51,462 nt of DNA from Pelagophyceae sp. CCMP2097 (Eukaryota; Sar; Pelagophyceae): contig MU657433.1 in assembly GCA_026770575.1 (NCBI GenBank), forward strand, positions 1 through 51,462, written 5' to 3'. Both the position numbers and the translations under genes were made by a program. This document shows, piece after piece, positions 1 through 11,524 of this stretch; within the stretch, counting starts at the first letter, position 1; every line of letters starts with the position of its first letter. The notes below the pieces were generated by a model. The model was not told the origin of the DNA and did no database searches. It was given only the letters and a program-made list of their open reading frames with translations.

Positions 1-688
1 TGGATTTGGGGGGGATTTAAAATTTTTATAGAGCGCTTCTGAACATTTGGACTGCATATTCGTGGATGACAGAAGAAGTTGAGAGTTCAACGTTTCCGCA
101 AGAACTTAGATTTTTTTTCCGGAAAATCCGAAATTGTTCGCCGAGTACCGTCGGAAGCTATGCCAAACGGCTAGAGGGTGAGACCTAGATGGCGGGCCGG
201 GGCCGCCGCCTCAGCGCCTCCAGCGTCGACCGCGGCGTGGTGTATGTCAGGCCCCCTTGCCAGAATGATAATAGTATGAGAAAAAAATGCCATCTTTGTG
301 CACTCGCCGCGCGATGAACTCCGGCCAATGACGATGAAAATTGGCTTGTGGGTTGTCTCTCGGCGAGCTCTTCCGGCATGCGGAATCTTGGCGCCAACGG
401 CGACCTTTTTATTTTTTTACAACTTTCAGTTTCACCCCCTAGGACTCCTGCAAGGACTAGGAATTCCTACTTTTTTGGCTGCCAACGCGAAATTAAAATC
501 CACCCTTAATGAGAGTATATGAAGTCCGAGTTTGGGGGCGCTGCTTCGTGCGCCGGGGTATCTTGGGGCGGAGACTACGAGTCGAGTATGCGATCGCCTT
601 AGAATGAGGTTTGGAGAAAATCGCTGGTTGGCCTGAACCCATTGGCTTAATTGTGGTGTACATTTCTAAAAAGGGCCAAGTTTCCTCT
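1..688. other. Intergenic, no gene seen
   Basis: Mixed-composition DNA with only short open frames on either strand. No domain-like reading, tRNA or strong repeat was recognised here. Confidence 0.4.
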
Positions 689-1143
689 CACTGTCGAATT
701 AGATTATCACCGGAAATCTATTAACTATTTTTGGCTCGTGAAGGCGGCTGGCGCTGCGCCGGCCACTCCCGCGAGACGCCCTGGGCGCGCTTGTTTGGCT
801 TTTTCGTCAACTGCCTTATTTTGGCGATTCTCTGCGAAAGCTTCTTAATTTAGTAGTTAATCAAGTCTAAACCTTAGGGCACAAATCAAAAGTCGATGAA
901 GGCGCCAATGAGTTCCCGGCCAATTGAGACAGACGTTAGGGGCACTATGCCCGAACGTTATGTCCAAATTGGCCGGCAATTCCTTGCCTCCAAAGTAGGC
1001 TACTAAAATTTCGCGGTTTGAGACGTTTCTTCTTCGCGCGCTGGTCTCCGAGGCGCCAACTAATACGACTGGAGGGAGCGGCAAGAGCGCACGCGCTAAA
1101 AAAAGTTATCTTCGGCGATTCCTGTTGTGCAAATTCGACAGTG
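689..1143. mobile_element. CACTG-ended MITE, copy A
   Basis: A 455-bp element starts CACTGTCGAATTAGA and ends AATTCGACAGTG, so its ends are inverted repeats. It is flanked by TCT on both sides, a 3-bp target duplication. The second copy at 16778-17233 is 456 bp and aligns along its length. CACTA/CACTG ends with 3-bp duplications are the hallmark of the EnSpm/CACTA transposon superfamily. The element has no credible transposase frame, so it is probably a non-autonomous derivative. Confidence 0.75.
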
Positions 1144-3216
1144 TCTGTTTTTTTCGAAGAGTTGCTTCCAGTCGAGCCGACGCGGTCATTACAGCGGGTC
1201 TGCCTGTCCCGTTCGGGGTTCGGGTCCGTCTCCCAGTGGCGCATGCAGATCCCAGAGGGGACCGGCACGCCAGTCCTACAGCCCGGACTACAAGCAGGAC
1301 ACTGCATTTTGCGGGTCAGATTTACGGCGTTGCACCGCCGTCACCTCAATGCCCCCGAGCGGCTCGATCGCACCGGGATGCGAAGTGGGGGCGTGGCTGC
1401 GGCGCGGCGTAGCGGGCAATTCGCCATCGTCCTCCCACACCTCGTCCGGGGCCATCAAAGTTCAGGTCCGCATCGCTTAAGCGTGACTTACGTGAACTGA
1501 TTCCTGCGTTGGCAGCCAAAACTTTGGTTCTGGGCGGAAACGAGCGGGAAGTATTTGGTGCGGCTTGCGCACCAAAGCGCACGGGGGCCTATCGACAGCG
1601 CTGCGTACAGTAGCCTGGGTCGGACTCGACGCCCGGCTAGGTTGGGCGCATACCTGCCGGGGCGCGTGCTCCGACCCAGGCTACGTCCGCGCATCGTATC
1701 CCCGGAAATCATCCCGTCCCCGGCAGCACCACCTGGGGTATCGGCGTGTTGCGCATACCATAGCACGGAGCTGGCGCGTCGGTCTGCACGGTCGGGCATA
1801 TTCCGGCGGGTGCGCGCGCTCCGACCCGCTCTAATTCGATGCGCCGGGGCCTGTGTGTTGTGTGTATTTACGTGGAGAGGCATTTTGTGCCGACACCGCC
1901 AGCCTCGTAAGCGCGGCGCCAGGCGGTCTTTATGTCGAGGTGAGGGTAGTTTCACACCCCAGAACGACCCAGGCTCTTCAGAACCGGCCCAGGACTGAGC
2001 TAATGGCCAAACACGCCACCCTTCTTTTTTTTCTCAATTCGAGAAAATCAAAGCCTACCTCCCGCTGAAAACCAAACGAAACTTGCAGTAGGCAAGATTT
2101 GGGACCCAGGGTCATTAAGCCCAATCGAAACGTTTGATGCACCATGCCCTAAGACCGACCGAGTCGCAGCCAACCCGCGTTCTAAAAAACCCGTAGCCGG
2201 TCTGTGGATCCGTGGCCGCCCCGCGGAGCGTCAATTTTTTTGGTATCGGAAACTAATTTGGGTAAATATTGGGCCCCCCGTACCCCGTAAATCCCAGGTA
2301 AATGCGAAAATGCAAGGACTTTATTTGAAACCTTTTTGGTTCCGGGAAGGCCTTTGTCCAGCAGCGAGTACAAAGTGGCATCTCCCGGCGCCGGTATTGC
2401 GCTGCCTAGAAATATGATGGCATCGAATAACGAGCTCGGCGAGACCAATATGTGGGCCCAAGAAATTCCCAGAGAGCCGCCTGCGCGGATAGAACGACCC
2501 TCGAACGTGAGGAACGCGGGGCTTACCGTTTCAAGCCAAAGCGGCGCCGGTATTGCGCTGCCTAGGAACATAATGGTATAGAATGACAGGCCCGGCGAGC
2601 CCAACATGTGGGCCCAAGAAGTCTCGATGGGACCCCCTGCGCGGAGAGGACGACTCTCAAAAGTGACAAACGGGGCTTACCGTTTCAAAGCCGCAACGGC
2701 GCCGGTATTGCACTGCCTAGGAATATGATGGTACAGATTGGCGGGCTTGGCGAGACCAACAGGCGGGTCCAAAAAGTTCTCAGAGAGCCGCCTGCGCGAA
2801 GAGAACGACCCTCAAACGTGACCTGTGGTTCAACCTCAGGGTGCCGTTCAAAAACACCGACGCTGGCGTTTGGTGGACTTTCGCCGGACAGGATCAGACA
2901 CCAAGAGAGCGCGCTCGCGACTGGTGCCCCCCTTAGCGCCAGGCGCGTCCTGTGCCAGCGCGGCACGGCTCCGCAATGTGCCCAGTTGTTGCGGGCTTTT
3001 TGGAAACGAGTGCGGCCAGTTTTTCAAGGGGCGAAGGGCTTTAAAAAAAAACGCTGGCGACGTCGCGGCGCATGGTGATGTGGCGCGGCCAGTGAAGTGA
3101 GGGACGAATGGCGTTTAAAGAAACGTTAACGACTTTGCATGTAGCTTGGCGACGTAGCGGCGGCGCATGACGCGCGGCCATGAATGTCGCAGAGCACTTT
3201 TTCTAAAAATATCTTA
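1144..3216. other. Intergenic with local direct repeats
   Basis: No gene is supported. Between about 2380 and 2830 a unit of roughly 150 bp recurs about three times. It carries GGCGCCGGTATTGC(G/A)CTGCCTAG followed by an A/ATG-rich stretch and GAGCCGCCTGCGCGGA-like text. The resulting overlapping frames look alike because of the repeat, not because they encode a protein. Confidence 0.5.
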
Positions 3217-3406
3217 GGAAGTTCCACCCCCAATTAGAATAATCCCCAATTAGAATCGTTTCTGACCAATCAGGGAGCTTGAAAATATGATATGTTCAGA
3301 AAAAGGGAATCCCGTTGCTCTGATAGAGCAGAAAATGTTCAGAAAAAGGTTGATTCCAATTAGGGGATTTCCGGGAAAGCCGATTATGATTGGGGGTGGA
3401 AATTCC
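3217..3406. mobile_element. 190-bp TA-flanked MITE, copy 1
   Basis: The element begins GGAAGTTCCACCCCCAATTA and ends with its imperfect inverse, GATTGGGGGTGGAAATTCC, with TA on both sides. An equally long copy lies at 27057-27246. A TA target and simple terminal inverted repeats fit the Tc1/mariner type of non-autonomous element. The interior holds CCCCAATTAGAAT-like subrepeats and no coding capacity. Confidence 0.7.
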
Positions 3407-3424
3407 TAAGTCGGGACAAAAAAA

Positions 3425-3470
3425 CACTTTCCGGGCTCGAACCCGAGTCTCTCCACATCAGCGACTGACT
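3425..3470 (-). repeat. tRNA-like T-arm (box B) remnant
   Basis: The minus strand reads CTCGGGTTCGAGCCCGG, a good T-arm or box B with pairing GGG/CCC. The rest of a tRNA cloverleaf is not convincing. A second box-B-like site (GCAGGTTCGAGACTCG, minus) lies near 3853. A tRNA-derived short repeat is more likely than a functional tRNA. Confidence 0.35.
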
Positions 3471-3666
3471 CATGTTTTGTTTGTTTCAGTTTTATACTGC
3501 ATTCCAGTCCAAATCAAATCAGCCTCCAATGACGTTAACATTTTTTTAGGTCCGTTCTGGTTTTCTCGTGAGATTTTATTGGGGCTTTTTATTGTTTTTC
3601 AATCAAGTCCAAGTTATCGACCAAAAGGGCAATGTATTTTAGCGATGTCCTATCAACCATATCGAC

Positions 3667-3783
3667 CCGGAAAGTGTAGGAGACCTAGCTCGAGGGAGGT
3701 TTTACGACGGTCGCATGGGGAGGCCGCCCCCCCATGTCATCGTCGAAAAACCTCCCTCTAGCTAGGCCTCCTACACTTTCCGG
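3667..3783. repeat. Foldback hairpin element, copy 1
   Basis: Two arms of about 43 bp, starting near GGAAAGTGTAGGAGACCTAG and ending near CTAGGCCTCCTACACTTTCC, are inverted around a short G/C-rich centre. A related foldback lies at 26931-27053, and the upstream sequences at 3570-3665 and 26860-26930 also match. The two hairpins and their flanks therefore form one dispersed element. Confidence 0.65.
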
Positions 3784-4075
3784 TCGACAGGTTTTTGGCA
3801 GGATGTTCGCCCAAAAAATCGCCAAAAATTGCTGATCTAATTTGGACTGCTTCGAGTCTCGAACCTGCTTCTCATCAATACGACTCTCCTATTTTCATTG
3901 ACCGACGACAACTTGGACGTGCGGTTGATTTTCAGAGATGCTGCTTACCCAACATAAGACCGGCGCTCTCTTAGCGGTGCGGATGATGGGTACCGAGTTG
4001 GATGTTGATGATGTTGGTTGAAATGTTTGGTATATAAACACATATGAAGACCAACCTTTGACCCTCACAGGCGGG

Positions 4076-4335
4076 GCAGTACGGACCCTAATCTCTCATG
4101 GGCGCACCCAAATCTCCGACGGGCGCCGGGGGGAGACCCCCGTACCCCCCCGTCGCTTCGCTCCCGAGGAGGGCGGTACAGACCCTAATCTCCTACGGGC
4201 GCCGGGGGGAGACCCCCCGTACCCCCCCCCCGCGTCGCTTCGCTCCCGATGAGGGCGGTACATATCCTAATCTCCCACGGGCGCCGGGGGGAGACCCCCC
4301 GTACCCCCCGTCGCTTCGCTCCCGAGGAGGGCCCT
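4076..4335. repeat. Tandem minisatellite, about three units
   Basis: A unit of about 75-95 bp recurs three times. Each contains CCTAATCTC, then GGGCGCCGGGGGGAGAC, CCCCGTACCCCCC and GTCGCTTCGCTCCCGA. Unit length varies through the C-run. Open frames across it are repeat artefacts. Confidence 0.75.
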
Positions 4336-5874
4336 GGCGGTGCAGTTCCTTATCGCTAAAAATGGAGCCCATACGCGGGCTCAAACATCTTGGAAATATG
4401 TAGTTAGATACCCGAACCGATTGCGGAGGAAAAATAAAGTTATGGGCCTCCCAAAACCTGGCCTACTTACAGGATGACCGAAGGACGCACAGCGCAGCAG
4501 CGCAGCGTGCACGGTGTATCGGCGATAAAGCCGATCTCAAGGCGCAAAGTTATGGCTCTCATAGGCCGCCTGTGAGGGTGGGCGTGGTCGCTATGGCCTT
4601 CCCAGTCCCCTCGGGGTGTCCGTGACATGATCAGCCTCGAGGATGGTGCCGTGCAAGGGCGTGAGCAGGTGCCTCCCCGAATATTTTAGACTTGATGAAA
4701 TCTTTATTTGCCTCCTTACCTTGATTTGACTTGATTTTACCTCCGTATCGCGGAGGTTCGGGCCCGGCTGTCAATTGCAGGACCGCAGGGATCGAAATTC
4801 TGGCTATGTGGTGTGGGTGGGCAATAACAGTGGAATTGATTTTGGGGTCTGTAATTACACTGTAATTACAGTAATTACATCGTAACTCCATTGTAATACC
4901 ATTGTAATACCACAAAAGTACCAGGCAAATGCCAATTTACCTGGTAATTACAGTGTAATTACCACTTCAGTAATTACAAAACAAATTACAGTGCCACCCA
5001 TACTATGTGGTGGGGTGCGTCTGTGCGTACTGGGGTGGTATCCTGTACGGCCGCCGCGAGTGGCGCTTCAGACGGGCCAAAACAGACGCTCAGATTTTCA
5101 GTTTGAGCCTTTTTTAACAAAAGATTTTGCAGGACGGGGCTTTTCGGGACCGTGCAACGCCGCGTCCGCTGAAGAGGATCCTGCGTTTCACCGAAAAATT
5201 ACGAATTCCAGCCGAATGGAAATGCACTCTGCAGCTCCCGAACACAATTTACACGCGCGCGGAATTGCACGTTAAAAGTTGAAAAAGGTGCAAATGAAGC
5301 TCTGTACGTTCACAACCGATAGGCGCACAGCGCGGCGCAGAAACTGGAGTGTTTTTATCGTCGCCTCTCCCGCAGTCCCGAATCGACGCGGGGGAGTAGT
5401 CCCGGGTAGGGTGCCGGGACGGCCTCGGACAGCCGGTCCCCTAAAGGGCGGGCCGTTAGCAAGGCTAGGTCCGTCCGTGTGATGCCCATTCGCGAGTGTG
5501 CGTTTAAGTGCGTGTGGGTCCTTGTTTCGTGTGGTACCCACCGCGAGGGTGCGTTTAAGTGCGTGTGGGTCCTTGTTTCGCCAAGGTCTCGTCGCCCCCG
5601 ATCGACTTGGAAAAAGGACGTTAAGGGGAGGGCGCCTGGGCCCTAGCGAGGGCCTAGTCGCGGTCGGTACGGCTTTGGCAATTGCAATAAATCTCCGGGG
5701 TCGGAGAGTACGGAGATGAGGCTGGTCGAGGCCCCCCCCGGAACGCGAGGGGGCGGAGTGGGGCTAGCTTTGTATACCGACGCAACTAAAGTTTGCGGGG
5801 AGAAAAAATGTTTAAATTTCTTATTCAGTTAGGTTTGGGCAGGGCTTTCAAATCCTTTCGGGTACTATTGTGGA
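4336..5874. other. Intergenic; TAATTAC cluster and inverted-copy repeat
   Basis: No gene is supported. From 4855 to 4990 the sequence is rich in GTAATTAC/CAGTAATTAC palindromic units, which recur at 51105-51130 and 51400-51450. The stretch from about 4690 to 5170 matches 26480-26750 in inverted orientation, for example AGGTTCGGGCCCGGCTG against its complement and TCAGATTTTCAGTTTGAGC against its complement. It is thus another dispersed repeat. Confidence 0.5.
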
Positions 5875-6443
5875 TACAAGAGGTTCGCCGAAGAAGATTC
5901 GTTTTTCTGGCGATTTTGAAAAGGTCTCTGGGGGTATATTGACTGGGGTCGTATGCGGGGCGCCGAGACGCCTCCAGCGCCGGTGGATGGCCTTTGGGCA
6001 CGTCGTATATTGGCCGAGAAAATCGATTTGGCGACTTTTGCGACGGCCGTTTCCACCCAAGGACACCTCCGATTTTTGTTCATTCGCCGCCGATGGGCGC
6101 GTACGGCCGATGGTAAGGCGTTACGTCGAGCAGCCTCTGGAATACCCAACCTAAATTTCCCCGGAAGGTTTTTTAGAAAGCTGCAGTTTTCCCTCATTTT
6201 TTAACGTGGCGTTTCTTCTCTTTAAAATCAAAATGTGGTGTGTGTTTTATACAAAGGGCGTCTGTTATGATGCGAATCGCTGTAACTTTTTCAAACGGCG
6301 CTCTTTGATGAAAGTACCCCTGGGGCCTCGCGGGCTTTTCCTTGAGGTGCTTACGCGATTGACGGAAGCTCAGACCAATGGCAGCTTTAGTTTTGTCAGA
6401 AAACGCGCAATGCAAAATCAGTATCTTCGTCGAACCATCTTGT
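5875..6443. mobile_element. TIR element TACAAGATGGTT family, copy A
   Basis: The left end TACAAGAGGTTCGCCGAAGA and right end CGAACCATCTTGT are imperfect inverted repeats. The interior aligns in inverse orientation with 42111-42706, whose ends are better preserved. The copies are about 570 and 596 bp. There is no transposase frame, so a non-autonomous DNA element is inferred. Confidence 0.6.
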
Positions 6444-6654
6444 TTAGTAACTCCTTAACGAAACATGATTGGATTTGGGATAGTCGGCAATTTCATGTTG
6501 GATTTCAGCCATTTTCTGAACATTTTTACACTCGAGGATCCCCTGGATTGGTTCAACAAGGCTCTTTCTGAACAAATTACATTTTTAAGCTCTCTCATTG
6601 GCCAATTCCGAATCCAATAGGGGGCAGAATCCAATAGGAAAGGGGGCTTCCTAG

Positions 6655-6868
6655 TCAAAGAAGGAGGGGCGCATGTAAGTTTAACACTTTTTCAATACTT
6701 TTGGGGATTTCTCGAACTACATTTACGTTCGCGAAGCCGGAACGCGCGGTCGCGAATCCCTTAGGTGGATCCTCATCAAGTGGGGCCCGTCCGGTCCCAG
6801 CACCCCCAAAATCAGCCCGATCCGACATCGGCGTCCCACTTTGCCCAACTATTTTTCTACAGCCCCCC
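6655..6868. mobile_element. Truncated copy of CTCTTTAAC TIR family
   Basis: The internal text (ATTTCTCG, GGAACGCGCGGTCG, GATCCGACATCGGCGTCC) aligns with 17244-17517 and 34623-34880. The terminal inverted repeats CTCTTTAACAAAACAAGACG are not intact here, so this is a degraded copy. Confidence 0.5.
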
Positions 6869-7670
6869 CTTCCCCTCCTGATTCTGATCCACGACACGCG
6901 TCGCGTAGCCCCCCCCCCTTCTGATTCTGAAATCGCGAACCGAGAACGTAAAACACGATTAACACTGTGCTGTTAGCCGCGCACCCCGAGCCCCGTGGTC
7001 CTCCTGGCGACCGTTTGAAGCGGTGGGCCCGCGCGCCTCGGCCTCCTCTAGCGATGCACCTAATGGGCTCCTTTTTGATTCGCAGATGGGCGGGGCGACA
7101 GATACTCCTTTTTGGCCTGACACCGCCACCGTGCAAAAAACGTAGGAGGCGCAATTTCCTAATATAAAGGCCCCCAGAGCCATCGTACACTCGCAGGGGA
7201 CCGCCCTGGTGACGCCCCGCCGCAGCTACGCCCTCTAGAGCATTTTTTTGTTCGAAGCTTGAGTCGCCAAATCGGGTTCGGCGAGGGAATTTCGGCGGAT
7301 TGGTCGAGTTGTCACAGCGGAGAATCGGCGATCCGACTGTCGCCGATCCCGGACACTGTTTATATATGAAGCGACACGCGCGATCGGTCATAGGAGACCG
7401 GCAATCTTCTTGTGGCGATCGCATGTGTTGCTGCTTATTATATATGCTCTCCGCCGTGGTTGTAATGTAATGTAATAAAAATCGTAGGATGTTCAGTCCC
7501 GGAGGACCTTCTCCTGGCCTAGTCAGATCAACCAACTTAGCACGAATTTGAAAGGTTTTTAAGCACATAGTCGCACCGTGTGCTTCGAGGCTCCACGCGA
7601 CCCAGCCGCGACGATGATATCGCTAACCCGAGCATGACTTTTTTTAAGAGTGTGATTGTCGTTGTAGTAT
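6869..7670. other. Intergenic with dispersed repeat fragments
   Basis: No gene is supported. The stretch near 7486-7560 holds, in reverse, the GGCCAGGAGAAGGTCC / GACTGGGCATCC motif. The same motif recurs near 17735-17790, 17978-18040 and 27800-27850, each time followed by a T-rich run and ATTACATTACA-like text. Confidence 0.45.
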
Positions 7671-7930
7671 ATATACCGGGCCCCACAATCACCTACAAGG
7701 ATAATGATCCGGTAAAACCCCTTTTGCCCCCAGCGGGTCGTTGCGGGTTAATGGGCCCACGTACACAATCACTTGCGAATGGTCTCGGGTTCGATTCCCG
7801 CAGGGGGCACTCGATTTTGGCGAGTGCCTTAGATAATGATCCGGTGAATCCCCTTTTGCCCCCAGCGGGACATTACGGGTTATGGGCCCACACAGTTCTA
7901 ACTCTGACTGTGGGCATTGCGGTTGTTTAA
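7671..7930 (+). repeat. tRNA-like repeat, one full and one partial unit
   Basis: From 7725 to 7809 there is a seven-base acceptor-like pairing (TGCCCCC with GGGGGCA) and a clear box B, CGGGTTCGATTCCCG. The D and anticodon arms are irregular, with at most four pairs and an oversized loop. A second truncated unit starts near 7850. An inverted copy sits inside another element at about 43205-43335. A tRNA-derived repeat or tRNA pseudogene is favoured over a working tRNA. Confidence 0.5.
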
Positions 7931-8900
7931 AAATTTTTAAAAAGTGAGGACGGCACTTATCTTCAATTCTGAGTTAATATCGCGCTGATGCCGCCTTGAA
8001 CTCGCCCCCTAACCACCACGCCACCCTCCACTTAACTCCATGCCCTTCCACTTAACTCCATGCCCTCTCCTACGTTCTCTCAAGGGCCTCCTACGTTATT
8101 TTACCGTCTTACGTTTATTAGGACACTCACTCAGTCCAAAAAAATCCCCGGTGCCCCGCCCATCTGCGAATCAAAAAGGAACCCGCCAGTGGTTCCGTAG
8201 CATCGCCCGTCGTTGGCCCGTCGGACGCCACCTAGATTTGCACAAAAGAGCGCGGTGCCGCGGTTCGCGCTCGTTTGCCGTCGGAGCCGCCGGTCGGGGG
8301 TTGTAGGCTGATGCGCAGGATCCCGCGCGGGGGAAGGGCGTGAAAGCGACCGCGCGCGCCCGTCTGCTCCCTGGCTTGCTTGGAAAACTTTGACTCCCCG
8401 GGGCGGAGACGGCAATAATTGGCCCCGTGGGCCCGGGCTTCCCTGTCGCCTTTCGCAACGGGTCTGGCGGACTTGAATCGGCCTTTTTTTCGAGTTAGAA
8501 ACAAAAATAAAAAGTGCTCTGGGCCGCCAAGGATGCTATGGGTGGGTCCTGAGGCGCCAGGTCGGTCCATGGGCCGTGGCGGGTGCCTTGGACCAGCCTC
8601 CATGCGCAGCGTGCGTCACGTGGCCATCTCGCTTTCCAAATGTTTCGCCCTATGACCTGAACGCACATGCGGGCGATGGGCACTCTAGCAGGGCTGGAGG
8701 ACGCCACAGGTATGGTCCAGCTAGGATCGACTTGCGGGTAACCACATGAAATGGGCGCACCAAGCCGACCGCACCGCTCAATCCTAGCCAGCGCCCCCGA
8801 AACCGTGCGCCCTGGGCTGATGCCAAATTAGCACCACGAGTTCCCAGACCAAGTCCGCTGGGACCGTTATTCAAGTCCACAGGACCAGGTCCCCACGTCC
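7931..8900. other. Intergenic, no gene seen
   Basis: GC-rich text with open frames on both strands that share no domain-like features. The only repeat noted is a short duplication, CCACTTAACTCCATGCCCT, near 8030-8065. Confidence 0.4.
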
Positions 8901-10080
8901 TCGACAATGTCTGAAGCCTCGACTTAAGGTTCGGTACAATTTCAGGGCCGTTCGAACCGGTCCGAACCGGCCTAGCCTCCCCAGTTTGCGCACCACAGAG
9001 CCGCCCCGCAGAGCCGCCACGCAGAGCCGCCCCGCAGAGTCGCCCCGCAGAGCCGCCCCGAATGTCTGTCCATCGACTTAAGGTCCGGTATAATTTCAGG
9101 GCCGTTCGATCCGGCCGCCCCGAGGGCCGCCCCGCTCTGAATCTCTTGGTGGCCATAGGCTGCCCCGTCTGGGGCGTTCCGCCCCGAGCTTCCTAAGGGC
9201 CGTGCGGAACCTATTGGTCGGTGTGTGTTTATGGGAATTTGCCCTTCCCAGGAGACCAGGATTGTGTGAGCTCCTGGGAACCGTCTGAATTCCGCTTCTC
9301 CGGATCTTGTGCATCTGAGAGCCCCGGGACTTGGTTGCTCCCAGAGCTTCGAATCTAAGGGCCCCCGAGTCGACGCACCTTTCTGCTAAACCCACCCAGG
9401 GTGGATTTCAAGCAAGCAACCTCCTAAGAATAATGTCCGAAGCCCCCGACTTAAGGTCCGGTGCAATTTGCTATAGATTCACCGACATTGGAATTTCAGA
9501 TAAATTTGCTATAGATTCACCGAAAATCACCGAAATCCATTGCAAATTCACCTAAAATTCAAGCAGGACACTGCGGATTTGCGAATCTATTGGCCAATGT
9601 GTGTTTATGCAGATTCACCCTTCCCGGGAGCCCAGGTTGTGCGAGCTCCCGGGGACCATTCGAATTCCGCTTCCCCGGGTCTTGCGCATCTGAGAGCCCC
9701 GGGACTTGCTTCCTCCTAGAGCATTGAATATAACGGTTCGATGCCCGCGCATGCTTTCTGCTGAACCTTCCTCATGTCGGTCGCCCCCGACTTAAGGTCC
9801 GGTGCAATTACAGGGCCGTTCGATCCGGATGTCGCAAGTTCAGTCTTACAAATGCGCATTGAAATGCCCGCGCGCGACTGCGTGGCGCTGACGACGTTAG
9901 ACTTGTTCGTAGTCGCTCGCAGGTTCGCATACGGCCACCTAGTCATGGTTCGCAGGCGTCCGCAGGCGTTCGCAGGCTCGCATACCGTGCGGCATACGGC
10001 CGCCTAGTCATGGTTCGCAGGCGCTCGCAGGCGCTCGCAAGCTCGCAGACGGCCGCCTAGTTGCCGTTACGCAGAGCCGC
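8901..10080. repeat. Nested tandem and direct repeats
   Basis: Three layers are visible. CGCAGAGCCGCCC-type 12-13-bp units repeat about five times at 8990-9066. A segment of about 375 bp is duplicated in tandem (9225-9475 and 9600-9830), sharing GCATCTGAGAGCCCCGGGAC and CCCGACTTAAGGTCCGGTGC; the second of these motifs also occurs near 8920 and 9072. TTCGCAGGCG-rich units with CGGCCGCCTAGT repeat at 9910-10070. No coding gene is supported. Confidence 0.7.
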
Positions 10081-10329
10081 CCCGAGCTTCCAAGTCAGAG
10101 TGGGATTGTAGCCGCTGAGCCCGACCCAGAAAAAGCCCGGGCCCTTCGCGCGCTACAATTGTAGGTCAAGTAAAAGACTTGAAAGCCCTTTCAAGTTCCC
10201 GTTGCAATTTTTCAGAAGAATTTCGCCGTCCCGGAGTTGCCCCGCGGATGACCGGTGATATGGTTGGCGGCTCGCAGGCGAAGCGGCCCGTAGTAGCCAT
10301 CGTGTGCGTCCGCGCGCCGTTCCCCAGGG

Positions 10330-11206
10330 TTGCAAACGTCCGGGCTGGAGGGTCTTCGGGAGCTTGCTCGGCTCGACGACGCGACGCTCTCTACAGGCCC
10401 GACGAGTCTCCCCAGGCTCGACCGCACCGGCGACCCGGCGCTCGAGCTCGGCTGCCTCCTCGACCACGCCGCGCGCGCAACCGGCGTTTTGGAAACACCC
10501 CGACGAGCCGCGGGGGAGGCGGGCCCGCCGCCGCCGTGAGCGCCTCCGCGCGACCCTCTAAAACAGGTACCGCTCTCACCTGATGCGGCGCGCGGGCGTG
10601 CAGGAGATAATGGTGGGCTCACTCTGCGATGCTCGCTTGCCGGCACTTCGAGGGGTGGCTGCACTATATGACATCGAGCTCCAGTTCTACGAGGGCAAAT
10701 TCGACGTCGACGCCGCAAACGAGAACCACGCTCCCTCTGGCCTCGGGAGCCTCGCTGCGTTCCTGGACGTGGACGCGGGTTACGAAGCGTGCATCGACGC
10801 GGGCGAGCAAGCGTGCTTCGACGCGGGCGCGCCTCGAGCGGGTGGTCTCCTCGGCGACGAGGGGTCACGCGGTGTATTCTTCGACGACTCGATCGTGCGC
10901 GGCGCCGTCGCGGCGGCCGTGGGCTGCGACGCCTTTGCGTCGTCCGAGGTCACGCGTGGCTTGAGGCCACTGCCGGAAAACGCGCGGCCACTGCCGACCG
11001 ACACGCGGCCACCGCCAGCAAACGCGCGGCCACGCACGCCCGACCGCGCCGCGAAGCAGCCCGACGAAATCACGCCCGGCCGCCGCGCGGCGTGGTTCAC
11101 CAAGGGCGCACTGCGAGCTAGCGATGCGGCCAACCGGCCGCAACAAAGGCGACCGGAAGCGGTTTGCTGCGCGAATTGGCCACGGCGCCTCGAAAACGCG
11201 GCTTAA
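10330..11206 (+). CDS. Unknown protein, probable two-exon gene
   Basis: I do not recognise the family. The safe part is an open frame from ATG 10583 to the stop at 11206 (207 residues). It has an acidic middle, with segments such as YDIELQFYEGKFDVDAANEN and AFLDVDAGYEACIDAGEQAC, and a proline-rich tract of short repeats (NARPLPTDTRPPPANARP) near the C terminus. Upstream, a second protein-like frame (from about 10330, no ATG) joins in phase if a 31-nt GTGAGC...ACAG intron at 10536-10566 is removed. That is shorter than any other intron here, so the join is tentative and the true start may lie in a further exon. The gene converges on the PD-(D/E)XK-like gene, with about 320 bp between the stops. 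Confidence 0.5.
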
Positions 11207-11399
11207 AACGGGCCTCTTCGGTGATTCGCAAAGGCCCGACAGAGGGTGCCGCCGAGGGGCACGTGCCCCGTTGCAGGCCGAATCCTTGGGCATATCGACT
11301 TTTTGAACGAAAACCGGGACGCGCTTTGGCCCTGCGACGGGCGAAGCCGTGGGCCCACTGTATGAAGGAATGCGTCGTTCCGAATCGCCATCGCTTCGC

Positions 11400-11520
11400 A
11401 GGGCTCGCACTATTTCTAATTACTGACTATAGCAAGCAGCGCGGACATTCGCAAAAGGAAATGGATGAAGGGGAAGTTCGGATACGGCGGCTGTGGGCGG
11501 GCGTCAGGTCACCACCGAGC
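11400..11520 (-). repeat. Conserved 3'-flank element shared with 16490-16630
   Basis: TACTGACTATAGCAAGCAGC followed by GCGGACATTCGCAAAAGGAAATGG is almost the same as a block at 16505-16555. In both places the block lies just past the stop codon of minus-strand coding sequence. It may be a shared 3' untranslated region or the end of a mobile element. Confidence 0.6.
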
Positions 11521-11524
11521 AGCC

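Noticed and set aside
7725..7809. Functional tRNA gene
   Set aside because: The acceptor stem and T-arm are good, but the D-arm and anticodon arm do not fold properly and partial copies surround it.
8990..9066. CRISPR-like array
   Set aside because: The 12-13-bp units are contiguous and lack spacers. The DNA is eukaryotic and no cas genes are present.
10179..10868. Minus-strand 218-codon frame over the first unknown gene
   Set aside because: It is an Arg/Ser-rich shadow of GC-rich coding sequence on the plus strand.
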